Origin: Acidobacteriota bacterium
GTDB taxonomy: Bacteria; Acidobacteriota; Thermoanaerobaculia; Thermoanaerobaculales; Sulfomarinibacteraceae
Direction: 5' to 3'
DNA: 37,695 nucleotides
NCBI GenBank assembly: GCA_024641545.1
Contig: JAHECW010000032.1
Coordinates: forward strand, 1 to 37,695
The notes beneath the pieces are model-generated. The model was not told where the DNA came from. It saw only the letters and a list, made by a program, of their open reading frames with translations, and searched no databases. The stretch's first letter is position 1. Every line of letters starts with the position of its first letter. Shown one piece after another: positions 1-8,867 of this stretch. The translations under genes and the position numbers were made by a program.

Positions 1-266
1 GCCGCGCGGATATCCTCGACCCGCAGGCAGATGTGGTGCAGCCCGGGGCCCCGGCGCTCGAGATGCTTGGCGATGGGGGAGGACGGGCCGGTCGGCTCGA
101 GCAGCTCTATTCGGCCCCCCCCCACAGGAAGGAAGCCTACCTTGACGCCCTGCTCTTCGACCTCCTCGACGCCTTCCAACTCGAGACCCAAGGCCTGGTA
201 GAACTTGACTCCCTCGGCGAGGGACTCGACGGCGATGCCGATGTGATCCAGTGTTGGTTTGGCCAC
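1..266 (-). CDS. mce: Methylmalonyl-CoA epimerase / VOC family protein (truncated by window edge)
   Basis: Minus-strand translation from GTG at 266: (M)AKPTLDHIGIAVESLAEGVKFYQALGLELEGVEEVEEQGVKVGFLPVGGGRIELLEPTGPSSPIAKHLERRGPGLHHICLRVEDIRA; typical MCE/VOC motifs (LDHIGIAV, ELLEP, GLHHICLRV). Missing from the ORF track because the start is GTG and the 3' end is cut. Confidence 0.85.
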   Translation of the reverse strand, partial: MAKPTLDHIGIAVESLAEGVKFYQALGLELEGVEEVEEQGVKVGFLPVGGGRIELLEPTGPSSPIAKHLERRGPGLHHICLRVEDIRA

Positions 267-281
267 GGACTCAACCTCCCG

Positions 282-1439
282 TCAACGAGCCTTCAGGATC
301 TCACGGGCGATGACCAAGCGCTGAATCTCCGAGGTGCCTTCGCCGATCGTACAAAGCTTGGCGTCGCGCCACGCGCGTTCGACCGGGTAGTCGGTGGTGT
401 AACCGTAGCCGCCGTGGATCTGGACCGCCTCCTCGCCGACCCGGACCGCGGTCTCCGAAGCGAAGACCTTGGCCATGGACGATTCGACGGTCGTGGTCTC
501 GCCGCGGTCCTTGAGCATGGCCGCTCGCATGGTCAGCAACCGCGCCGCCTCGACCCCGGTGGCCATGTCGGCCAGCTTGGCGCGGGTGAGCTGGAACGAG
601 GCGATGGGCTTGCCGAATTGCTGCCGGACCCGTGAGTAGTCGATGGTGGCGTCGAGGGCGCCGCGGGCAATCCCGAGCGACAGGGCCGCAATGGAAATCC
701 GGCCACCGTCGAGGACCTTCATCGCCTGGATGAAGCCCTCGCCCTCGGCGCCGAGCAGGTGGTCGGCCGGCAACCGGCAATCCTCGAGCACCAGCGACGA
801 GGTGTCGGAGCAGCGCATCCCGAGCTTGTCCTCTTTCTTTCCCGGGCTGACACCCGGACGGTCGAAGGGCACGAAGAAGGCCGAGATCCCGTGGTGTCCA
901 CCTTCCTTCGAGGTCCGCGCCATCACCACCGAAGCCGAACCGACGCTGGCGTGAGTGATGAAGTTCTTCGAACCGTTGAGGACCCACTCATCACCGTCGC
1001 GCACCGCGGTCGTGCGGGTGCCTCCGGCATCCGAACCCGCTTCCGCCTCGGTCAGGCCCCAGGCGCCGATCCATTCGCCCGAGGCGAGCTTGGGCAGGTA
1101 TCCCGACTTGAGTTCGTCCGAACCGAAGAGAAAGAGGTGGTTGGTGCACAGCGAGTTGTGCGCAGCCACCCCGAGTCCGACCCCGCCGTCGGCGGCGCCG
1201 ATCTCCTCGAGAATCAATACGTACTCGACATAGCCGAGTCCGGCGCCGCCGAACTCTTCCGGTATCAGGACGCCGAGCAGCCCGAGCTCGCCGAGCTGCG
1301 CGAAGAGCTCGTGAGGAAAGTGCTGTTCGCGATCCCACGCCACCGCATTGGGGGCGATCTCCCTGCGCGCGAAATCGCGCACCATGTCTCGGATCGAGAG
1401 CTGATCTTGAGTGAGTTCGAGATCCACAAGCACCTCCAC
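282..1439 (-). CDS. Acyl-CoA dehydrogenase
   Basis: 385 aa with ACAD signatures ([76 protein letters not shown]). Confidence 0.95.
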   Translation of the reverse strand: MEVLVDLELTQDQLSIRDMVRDFARREIAPNAVAWDREQHFPHELFAQLGELGLLGVLIPEEFGGAGLGYVEYVLILEEIGAADGGVGLGVAAHNSLCTNHLFLFGSDELKSGYLPKLASGEWIGAWGLTEAEAGSDAGGTRTTAVRDGDEWVLNGSKNFITHASVGSASVVMARTSKEGGHHGISAFFVPFDRPGVSPGKKEDKLGMRCSDTSSLVLEDCRLPADHLLGAEGEGFIQAMKVLDGGRISIAALSLGIARGALDATIDYSRVRQQFGKPIASFQLTRAKLADMATGVEAARLLTMRAAMLKDRGETTTVESSMAKVFASETAVRVGEEAVQIHGGYGYTTDYPVERAWRDAKLCTIGEGTSEIQRLVIAREILKAR

Positions 1440-1497
1440 GTGGTCGCGAACGGCGACCGCGAATATTCTACGTCAGCCCTCGGGTCTCACCGCGGAA

Positions 1498-3606
1498 CTA
1501 CTGCGGGCTCCGGGTCGCGAGATCGACCCCGGTGTAGTAATGCCGCAGGATCGCGTCGTAGCTCAGCCCCGCCCGCGCCAAACCGTAGGCGCCGTTCTGA
1601 CACAGGCCGACCCCGTGTCCCCATCCGCGACCGAGGAACTGAGCCACCCGACCACCATCGGGAAGGGTCCTCAGGTGCATTTCGAAGAGGGTCTCCGGGA
1701 GGTCGAGGGCGCGACGGACATCGAACCCGTTGATGAGCCGGCGGTTGCCGCCGCGGTCGATGACCGCGAGGCTCACGACACGATTGGATCGGCCCCGGCG
1801 GACGATCTCCAACCGCTCGAGATCCGGCTCGCCGAGACTTGCCTCGAGTTCATCCCAGGTCCTTTCCCGACGCCAACTCCGCCACGCCGACCGGCGATCG
1901 GCATCGCCGCCTCCATCGGACTGCACCACCACCAGCGCGAGGATCCGGTCCCCGAGACGGGTGCGCTCGAGGGTGGTTCCGGGCAGAACGCGGAGCTCCG
2001 AGGCGCCACCATAGCTCCCATCCCACCGCCAGATCAGTGGCAGGGAGCCGGGCAGCGGCTCCGACGCATCGGCCGCGCGCGGGTAGATGGCCGCGCCGGC
2101 AGGATGGGGCACGACTTCACCACGATCGCTCCGGATGCTCCCCCGAAGCTCGAGGACCGCCGCTGCGGCCTCGAGGAACCAGCCGTCGCGCCAACGATCC
2201 GGGGTTGTCGGCGGGAGCGGAATCTCGAAGAGATCGGCGAGCTCGACCAGCCGGGCGGCCCCCTCGCCGACGACCAGCGGGCTCGACTCGTCGAGCCCGC
2301 CCGCGGCCAGCAGGGCGTCGATCCAGGCAGCCAGATCGGGATCTGCCGGCAGCGGCGGGACCACTCCGTCACAGAGCGCGGCGACGGCCGGCAGAATACC
2401 GACTGGAGAACCCCCATCACGACCGAGACCGAGCGCGCGACGGGCCAGGAGCCGGCGGAATTCACCACGATCGCCGATCAGCTCCGAATAACCTTCACCA
2501 ACGAGAAGAATCGGCCTGTCCCACGCACACGCAACACCCGAGAGATAGGGGTGTCCGCGTCCCGAAAAGAGCTCGGCGGCGTCTTCGGTGTGACCGCCGC
2601 AGGTCGAGGTGTACATGGCGTCGATGGGTTTGCCGTCCCAGATGATGATGATCCCAGCGGTCTCTGCGACCGCGCGATCCGACAACGAGTGTTCGGCGCC
2701 GGCGCCGTGATAGGCCTGGCAGGCAGGGGTCGCGCAGATGTCCCACCCCTCGTCGTCGTGGTCGCCCAGGTGGGCCACGGCATAGGTCCTGGCCGCCACC
2801 GCCTGCGCCTTGAGGGCCTCGAGCTCGGGAAACTGGTAGGGACCCATTTCGACCGGCACCACCCCGCGGAGATAGTCCTCCATGGCGAGCTCGTTGATCA
2901 CCAGCAGCCCCTCTCGGCCGCTTCTGAACCGGAAGCGGCCTCGATAGCGCCTGTCACCGACCGCTGTCGACCAGTCACCCGCCGGGTTGAGGACGATCTC
3001 TTCGGAACTTTCGAAGGACCCCCCGGCGCCTGTAATCAGCACCGATCCGGCGCCGGAGACGCGGTAGGCATCAGCGTAACCTGCCGCCGCGAGCCGGGCC
3101 TTGGCGTCGGCAGGCTCACCCGCCGGCCATCGCACCCGCACCCTGGTCAGATCTCCGGCGGTGGGCTCCGGCCAGACCACGGCGCCGCCACCGAGCCGAC
3201 CGGAGAGCGTCTCCACCACCGCGGCGGCGCCTTGGGAGCTCGACCATGCGCCGACCTGCCAGGCGGCCTCGATCGACGCCCTGGCCTCGAGCGGGCCCCA
3301 GAGCCAGACCGCCTCGCCGCCGGCCTCGGCCCGGTAGGCTCGGCCCGGCTGGGGCAGGGTCATCGAACCGGTTGTCGTCTTGAGGAGCACCCGGATCTGA
3401 GCTCCGCCCGGCTCCGTCCCGCCCATGAGCGGAACCGGTCCGGTGGGAACCGGGGTCGGGATCGGGGTCGGCGACGGCACCGCGTCGCGTCCGGTGGTGA
3501 CCGGTGGTTCGGTCGGGGCAGGCGGCGCCGAGGACGGTGGCGCCGGTGCGGTCGATGCACAGCCCGCCGAGACGGCGAGCAGGAGAATCCATACGATCCT
3601 GGTCAA
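1498..3606 (-). CDS. SpoIID/LytB domain lipoprotein with large internal insertion
   Basis: Lipoprotein signal (L/M)TRIVWILLLAVSAGCAS starting at TTG 3606 (TTGA overlap with upstream gene stop); SpoIID motifs RGVVPVEMGPYQFPELEALKAQAVAARTYA, TSTCGGHTEDA and GRGWGHGVGLCQNGAYGLARAGLSYDAILRHYYTG. The ORF-track start at 3888 lies inside the upstream gene. Confidence 0.85.
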   Translation of the reverse strand: MTRIVWILLLAVSAGCASTAPAPPSSAPPAPTEPPVTTGRDAVPSPTPIPTPVPTGPVPLMGGTEPGGAQIRVLLKTTTGSMTLPQPGRAYRAEAGGEAVWLWGPLEARASIEAAWQVGAWSSSQGAAAVVETLSGRLGGGAVVWPEPTAGDLTRVRVRWPAGEPADAKARLAAAGYADAYRVSGAGSVLITGAGGSFESSEEIVLNPAGDWSTAVGDRRYRGRFRFRSGREGLLVINELAMEDYLRGVVPVEMGPYQFPELEALKAQAVAARTYAVAHLGDHDDEGWDICATPACQAYHGAGAEHSLSDRAVAETAGIIIIWDGKPIDAMYTSTCGGHTEDAAELFSGRGHPYLSGVACAWDRPILLVGEGYSELIGDRGEFRRLLARRALGLGRDGGSPVGILPAVAALCDGVVPPLPADPDLAAWIDALLAAGGLDESSPLVVGEGAARLVELADLFEIPLPPTTPDRWRDGWFLEAAAAVLELRGSIRSDRGEVVPHPAGAAIYPRAADASEPLPGSLPLIWRWDGSYGGASELRVLPGTTLERTRLGDRILALVVVQSDGGGDADRRSAWRSWRRERTWDELEASLGEPDLERLEIVRRGRSNRVVSLAVIDRGGNRRLINGFDVRRALDLPETLFEMHLRTLPDGGRVAQFLGRGWGHGVGLCQNGAYGLARAGLSYDAILRHYYTGVDLATRSPQ

Positions 3607-4352
3607 CGGTTCAATCCTCCTTCGCGAGCGGCGAGACGTTCGGCGCGGTAGTCGCGGCCGCGAAGCTCGATCCGGCGGCACATCTCCCACAGTCGCGACC
3701 GGATCCGCTGCGAGACGCGGTCGGTCAGGCTCTCTTCCCCGGTCTTCTTGGGAAAGTCCGAGTAGTTGGTGGTGAAGATGGTCAGTCGATTCTCGAGATA
3801 GCGGGTGTTGACCAGGTAGTAGAGAAGATCCATCACCCACGGGGTCGTCTTGCCGGCGCCCAGTTCGTCGAGGACCAGGACATCGCACTCGACCAGGGGA
3901 CGGAGGATCTCGCGACTGCTCCCGGAACCGTCGAAGGTCATCTGGATTTCGAGCACGAGCGAGGTGAAATCGGCGAACCGGCCGTGCACCGGCGGACGCT
4001 TCTCACGCAGGATCTGCTGCAGCGCAGCCACCGCGAGGTGGGTCTTGCCGGTCCCCACCGGCCCCATGAGCACCAGTCCCTTGTCGACATTCGGGTAGAG
4101 GTCGACGAACTCCTGAACCACGCGCAGCGACTTCCCGAGGGTCGGATCCTCGGGGTTCCACAACTCGAAGTCATCGAGGGTGCAGTGGCGGTAGCGATCC
4201 GGGATCCCGGCACGCGTGACCGAGCGTTCGCGCAGACGCGCTTCCGCGCATTCGCAGCGCCTCGCCATCTCCACTCCGCTCTCCTCTACAAGGATCCATC
4301 CGGTCCCGTCGCAGAGTGGGCAGGCGGCTTCGTCGGTGATTGCCTGGGTCAT
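3603..4352 (-). CDS. DnaC/IstB-like ATP-binding protein (putative helicase loader) with N-terminal CxxC zinc motif
   Basis: 249 aa; Walker A GPVGTGKTHLAVAAL, Walker B VLVLDELGAGK, N-terminal CPLCDGTGW. Confidence 0.85.
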   Translation of the reverse strand: MTQAITDEAACPLCDGTGWILVEESGVEMARRCECAEARLRERSVTRAGIPDRYRHCTLDDFELWNPEDPTLGKSLRVVQEFVDLYPNVDKGLVLMGPVGTGKTHLAVAALQQILREKRPPVHGRFADFTSLVLEIQMTFDGSGSSREILRPLVECDVLVLDELGAGKTTPWVMDLLYYLVNTRYLENRLTIFTTNYSDFPKKTGEESLTDRVSQRIRSRLWEMCRRIELRGRDYRAERLAAREGGLNR

Positions 4353-4592
4353 GGTGGAAGTATAGCCCGATCATTCCCTGGACCGGGGCGGCGGCGGCCG
4401 ACGACGAGCGTTTCATCGACGCCATTCCGACACGGTTCCTATTGCCGCCGTCGGCCGCGGGATTCCTCGTCCGATGAGATGTGCAGCGGCAGCGACAGTG
4501 CCCGCGTCTGCGATCGGGGCAGGGTGAACAATGACCGCAATTCACCCGACACATGGGCGAAAACAGGTCGAGGGCGGCCGGCCACCTCGACG

Positions 4593-5195
4593 CTAAAACC
4601 CCGACCCGGGCTGCCTGAGGAACTCGATCTCCGCCGTCGTCGATTCGCGGCCGAGGACGGCGTTGCGGTGCGGAAAACGGCCGAATCGATCGATGATCTC
4701 CTGGTGCCGGACGGCGAAGTCGAGATAACCATCGAAGAGCTTCGTCCACTCCTCCGGCACGTCGGCCGCCAGGCCCCGGAAGAGGGCGACGCTCCGCTCC
4801 TGATCCTGCCGGTCCTCCGAGTGCTCGAAGGGGAGATAGAAGAAGACCCTTTCGATCGGCCTCAGGAGCCGGTCAGCGCCCGAGGCGAGGCCCTGATCCG
4901 CCACCCGACGGGCCCTGGCATCCTGGGCGAAGGCCTCCGGGGCTCCCCGGTGGATGACCCGCGGCAGTTGGTCGAGAAGCAGAATCAGGGCCAGCCTGCC
5001 GCGCGGCGATCCGGTCCAGTGATCGAGGGCGCCGGCGGCGGCGGCCGAGGCCGACTGGCCGAATCGTCCCGCAATGAAGTCGTCGTTCTCGGCGTTCTTG
5101 CCCCACCACAGCGCGGCCTGGGCCCGACCGACTTCAGCATCGTCGGTCGCGTCGCCGAACCAGAAATCAAGCAGCACGTCGCGAATCTTTTCCAT
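4593..5195 (-). CDS. DUF924 family protein
   Basis: 200 aa from MEKIRDVLLDFWFGDA; DUF924-type motifs (LDFWFG, LILLLDQLPR, FFYLPFEHSED, FGRFPHRNAVLGRESTTAE). ORF-track start at 5495 is upstream of the likely ATG at 5195. Confidence 0.85.
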   Translation of the reverse strand: MEKIRDVLLDFWFGDATDDAEVGRAQAALWWGKNAENDDFIAGRFGQSASAAAAGALDHWTGSPRGRLALILLLDQLPRVIHRGAPEAFAQDARARRVADQGLASGADRLLRPIERVFFYLPFEHSEDRQDQERSVALFRGLAADVPEEWTKLFDGYLDFAVRHQEIIDRFGRFPHRNAVLGRESTTAEIEFLRQPGSGF

Positions 5196-5262
5196 CGCCC
5201 AACCCTCCCACCAGCACAACCGGCGCACTTCGGTTTGAGATTCCACGTTACGATATCCGACC

Positions 5263-6513
5263 ATGCGAGTGCTGCACGTCCTATCCCAACGACCTCTGTT
5301 GACCGGCAGCGGTATCACCCTGGATTCCACCGTCCGCCATGCGTCCGCCGCAGGATGGGAACAGCGGGTGGTGGTCGGTGTACCGGCTGCGGATCCCCGA
5401 CCGGACGTCGGCGGGCTCGCTCCCGACCAAATCCACCCCCTGGTCTTCGGCGACGGCGGACTGCCGTTCTCCGTGCCCGGGATGAGCGACGTCATGCCCT
5501 ATGCGAGCACCGTGTTCAGCGCCATGACCGGGGGACAGGTCTCGGTCTATCTCGAGGCGTGGCGATGTCATCTCGCCGGGGTCATCGCCGATTTCAAGCC
5601 CGATCTCATCCACTCGCACCACGTCTGGCTCGTGTCATCGCTGCTCAAGGACCTCGCCCCGACCACCCCCGTCGTGACCCACTGCCACGCCACCGGTCTG
5701 AGGCAGATGGAGCTGGTCCCCTCGCTCGCCGCTGGGGTGCGCTCCGGCTGTGCCCGCAACGACGCCTTTGTCGTGCTCCACCGGGGCCACGCCCGCGATC
5801 TCGGACGGCAACTCGGGATCGGCACCGACAGAATCCACATCGTCGGGGCCGGCTACCGCGACGAGGTCTTCCACGCTCACGGGAGCGACCCGGCTCGCAC
5901 TCCGGCACTGCTCTACAGCGGCAAGTTCAGCGTGGCCAAGGGTGTGTCGTGCCTCCTCGATGCCTTCGAAGGATTGAAATCGAGCCACCCGGATCTTCAG
6001 CTGCACATTGCCGGCGGCGGTACGGGCGCCGAGGCCGAGTCCCTGAGAAACCGGATGATGACCATGGCGCCGCGCGTCGTTCTTCACGGCCAACTCTCGC
6101 AGAGCGACCTCGCCGGACTCATGCGTCGGACAACGGTGTGCGTGCTGCCGTCGTTTTTCGAGGGGCTCCCGTTGGTGCTCGTCGAGGCTCTTGCCTGCGG
6201 CTGCCGGCTGGTCGCCACCGGTCTGCCGGGCGTCGTCAACGAGCTCGCGCCACGGATCGGCGCCGCCCTCGAGCTCGTCGAGCTCCCCATGATGGCCGCC
6301 ATCGACACCCCGGTCGAGGCCGAAGTCCCGGCCTTTGTCCGCCGCCTCGAGACCGGCCTCCGACAGGCGCTCGACGCCGCACCCCCTGGCGACCCGGCCG
6401 CGACCATGCCGGAAGCCCTCGCCTCCTTTACCTGGGGCGCCGTCTTCGGCCGCATCGAGCGCGTCTGGCGCGCCGTGATCGACCGGGCAAAAGCTGAACC
6501 GCAACGGCGCTAA
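5263..6513 (+). CDS. Glycosyltransferase family 4-like protein
   Basis: 416 aa; GT4-like pattern (LLYSGKFSVAKGVSCLLDAFEGL, PSFFEGLPLVLVEALACGCRLVATGLPG). Confidence 0.85.
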   Translation: MRVLHVLSQRPLLTGSGITLDSTVRHASAAGWEQRVVVGVPAADPRPDVGGLAPDQIHPLVFGDGGLPFSVPGMSDVMPYASTVFSAMTGGQVSVYLEAWRCHLAGVIADFKPDLIHSHHVWLVSSLLKDLAPTTPVVTHCHATGLRQMELVPSLAAGVRSGCARNDAFVVLHRGHARDLGRQLGIGTDRIHIVGAGYRDEVFHAHGSDPARTPALLYSGKFSVAKGVSCLLDAFEGLKSSHPDLQLHIAGGGTGAEAESLRNRMMTMAPRVVLHGQLSQSDLAGLMRRTTVCVLPSFFEGLPLVLVEALACGCRLVATGLPGVVNELAPRIGAALELVELPMMAAIDTPVEAEVPAFVRRLETGLRQALDAAPPGDPAATMPEALASFTWGAVFGRIERVWRAVIDRAKAEPQRR

Positions 6514-6586
6514 GGTCACATCGCAGTTTCACCGCAAAGAGCATCACAACATTCAATGAAGCACGAGTGTGGGGTCGCGTACCGCC

Positions 6587-7345
6587 TCAAACGGGGTTCG
6601 GCATCTCGATGTACTCGACCTCGAGGCCGCGCCTCTCGGTGAGCCACCGACCCAGGGCCTGCACGCCGAAGCGCTCGGTGGCGTAGTGCCCCGCGGCGAT
6701 GAAATGGACCCCGTCCTCGGCGGCCTGGTGGAGAACCCACTCCGTCGCTTCGCCGGTGATGTAGGCGTCGAGACCCGCCGCCACCGCCTGGTGGTACTCG
6801 CGTTCGGCGGCGCCGGTGACGATCCCCACCGAGGAGATCAAGCGCCGGTTGCCCTCGAAAACCTGCGGCTCGCGATCGGTGACTTCGGCGACGGCCGAGA
6901 AAAACTCGACGGCGTCCACGGGTTCGGGGAAAACCCCACAGACTCCGGCCGAGGCGCCATGGTGTTCGGCAAACGGCTCGAGCTCGGTGAGCCCGAGGCG
7001 TCGAGCGAGTTGGGCGGCATTGCCCAATTCCGGGTGCCGGTCAAGCGGGAGGTGATAGGCGATCAGGGAAACGTCATTGGCGAGCAGGAGCCGGACCCGC
7101 TCGCGAAAGGAACCCACCAGCCGCGGCGGTTCGTCCCCGTTCCACAACAGGCCGTGGTGGACGATGACGGCATCGGCGCCGTGGTCGACGGCCCGGGTGA
7201 ACAACGCCCGCGAAGCGGAAACCGCGGTCACCACCTTCTGGACATCGGTCGAACCCTCGACCTGCAACCCGTTGGGACAGTAGTCCCGCACGTCATCGGC
7301 ATCCAGGAGTTCGTCGAGATCCGCGACGAGTTGGTGGAGGTCCAT
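6587..7345 (-). CDS. Nif3-like dinuclear metal centre protein
   Basis: 252 aa from ATG 7345: MDLHQLVADLDELLDADDVRDYCPNGLQVEG...VIVHHGLLW...AYHLPLDRHPELGNAAQLA...GHYATERFGVQAL; typical YbgI/NIF3 motifs. Confidence 0.9.
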   Translation of the reverse strand: MDLHQLVADLDELLDADDVRDYCPNGLQVEGSTDVQKVVTAVSASRALFTRAVDHGADAVIVHHGLLWNGDEPPRLVGSFRERVRLLLANDVSLIAYHLPLDRHPELGNAAQLARRLGLTELEPFAEHHGASAGVCGVFPEPVDAVEFFSAVAEVTDREPQVFEGNRRLISSVGIVTGAAEREYHQAVAAGLDAYITGEATEWVLHQAAEDGVHFIAAGHYATERFGVQALGRWLTERRGLEVEYIEMPNPV

Positions 7346-7390
7346 GACCAAATAGTACCCCAAAACCAAACGGTGTATGGTGGAGAGACT

Positions 7391-8362
7391 GTGCGAAACC
7401 TGTCCATCCTTACACGGATCTGCGTGCTCGCCGCCGCCGGCCTCCCGGTGGTGTCGTGCTCCCCCGCGAAACCACCGGAGGAAGATGGATTTCGTGTCCG
7501 GCTGCTGACCTCCGTCACGTTGAGCGGACGCTGGGAGAGATCGGCAGAACGGGGTCTCGGGCTGATCGCAGCCGAACTCGATGCCGACATCGCCCGTTGC
7601 CGTGCGGCGGGCTCGGCCGACCAGCGTTCTCGTCTCCGCGCCCTCGGCCGAGACGGGGTCGATCTCGTCTTCTGCGTCGGCCCGGAGGTCGAGTCGCTGG
7701 TCTACACCGAAGCTGCCGCCTTCCCCGACACCGACTTCGTGATCATCCCGGGCGAGATCCACGGCGCCAATGTCGGCAGCGTGAGCTTCACCCCGGAAGA
7801 GCCGGGATACCTCGCCGGGGCGGTCGCGGCCAACCTCACCGAGGGAGCCAAGATCGGATTGCTCCGCGGTGCCGGTCGGCCCTGGCTGGAGCGCCTCGAG
7901 ACCGGTTTCACCGCCGGTTTCCGTTCGATCAACCCCGATGCCGAGGTCGCCACGGCCTCGGGATTGGAGGGCCCGTGGCAGCTGACCGCGATCGGAGTCG
8001 GCGTCGCGCTCTACGCCACCGACCAGGTCGATCCTCAGATCGTGGCGGCCGCCCACGACGCCGGGTTGTTGCTCGTCGGCGCCGATCCCACCCTTCTTGA
8101 TGCCGAACCGGATCTCGTCATCGCCGTCGTCGAGGTCGATGTCGCCGAGGCGATGCTGCGGATCGCACGGGAGGTCCGCGATCTGACCTTCACCGGCAAG
8201 GTCTACGCCTTCGATCTCGGGTCCGGTGTTCTCGACGTCAGGCTCAATCCCAGATTCTCTTCGCCGGGGCAAACCGGCGATATTCGCGAGGCCCTGGAGC
8301 GGGCCCGTTCCGAAATCACCGCCGGTTGGGTCGAGATCGAAGAGCTCGGAATCGGGCGATAG
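7391..8362 (+). CDS. BMP/PnrA-family substrate-binding lipoprotein
   Basis: GTG start at 7391 after GGAGAG; lipobox-like LPVVSCSP; BMP-family pattern (GVDLVFCVG, FPDTDFVIIPG, NVGSVSFTPEEPGYLAGAVAANLTEGAKIGLL). Confidence 0.75.
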   Translation: MRNLSILTRICVLAAAGLPVVSCSPAKPPEEDGFRVRLLTSVTLSGRWERSAERGLGLIAAELDADIARCRAAGSADQRSRLRALGRDGVDLVFCVGPEVESLVYTEAAAFPDTDFVIIPGEIHGANVGSVSFTPEEPGYLAGAVAANLTEGAKIGLLRGAGRPWLERLETGFTAGFRSINPDAEVATASGLEGPWQLTAIGVGVALYATDQVDPQIVAAAHDAGLLLVGADPTLLDAEPDLVIAVVEVDVAEAMLRIAREVRDLTFTGKVYAFDLGSGVLDVRLNPRFSSPGQTGDIREALERARSEITAGWVEIEELGIGR

Positions 8363-8405
8363 CCGCCCGCTCCTTGCTATCCTTCCGGCGACGGAGGTGC
8401 TCGGC

Positions 8406-8753
8406 ATGAGCGTTGTCATCTATCACAACCCCGGTTGATCGAAGTCCCGCCAGGCGCTGCAGTTGCTGCGCGAGAAGGGCATCGAACCCGAGATCGTCGA
8501 ATACCTCGAGGCACCGCCGGACGCGGCCAAGATCGAGGGGCTGCTCGCACAGCTCGGGATGGAACCCCGCGAGCTCATGCGAAAGAAGGAGAAGGAGTAC
8601 AAAGAGCTCGGTCTCGCCGACGGCGCGCTGAGCCGTGGTGAGCTCATCGCCGCCATGGCGTCGCACCCGCGGCTGATCGAGCGCCCGATCGTCGTCTCGG
8701 AAAAGGGAACCGCCCTCGGCCGGCCGACGGAGAAGATCCTGGAAATCCTCTGA
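8406..8753 (+). CDS. arsC: ArsC-family arsenate reductase-like selenoprotein (in-frame TGA 8436-8438 = predicted Sec)
   Basis: MSVVIYHNPG[U]SKSRQALQLLREKGIEPEIVEYLEAPPDAAKIEGLLAQLGMEPRELMRKKEKEYKELGLADGALSRGELIAAMASHPRLIERPIVVSEKGTALGRPTEKILEIL. TGA falls at the ArsC catalytic Cys; arginines matching R60/R94/R107 of plasmid R773 ArsC are present (ELMRK, LIERPIVV, LGRPTE). ORF track shows only the fragment 8463-8753. Confidence 0.85.
8454..8471 (+). promoter_or_regulatory. Putative bacterial SECIS hairpin
   Basis: GCGC-T-GC-[AGTT]-GC-T-GCGC: 4 bp, U-U mismatch, 2 bp, 4-nt loop with G at position 2 followed by U; loop begins 22 nt after the TGA. Confidence 0.75.
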
Positions 8754-8807
8754 TTCGAATCGGGTTTTCGCACGGGGATGGTCACCAACCGCAGAAGCGG
8801 CTGCAGC

Positions 8808-8867
8808 GGCAGGGACAGCGGCCGCGGCAGGGACGGCGGCAGGGACAGCGGCCGCGGCAGGGACAGC
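8808..8867. repeat. GC-rich tandem repeat, period 30 bp, about 2 copies (GGCAGGGACAGCGGCCGC core)
   Basis: GGCAGGGACAGCGGCCGC at 8808-8825 and 8838-8855, each followed by GGCAGGGAC(G/A)GC. Confidence 0.85.

Noticed and set aside
1411-3651. 746-aa plus-strand ORF
   Set aside because: Shadow ORF antisense to the SpoIID gene.
3603-4352. IS21 IstB transposition helper
   Set aside because: No IstA, inverted repeats or target duplications seen around the gene.
3504-6497. 997-aa plus-strand ORF
   Set aside because: Antisense to SpoIID, DnaC-like and DUF924 genes and overlaps the GT4 gene in another frame; low-complexity Arg/Pro-rich translation typical of GC-rich shadow ORFs.
8406-8753. ArsC as a pseudogene with a premature stop
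   Set aside because: The only interruption is a TGA precisely at the catalytic Cys codon, flanking sequence and catalytic arginines are intact, and a SECIS-like hairpin follows.
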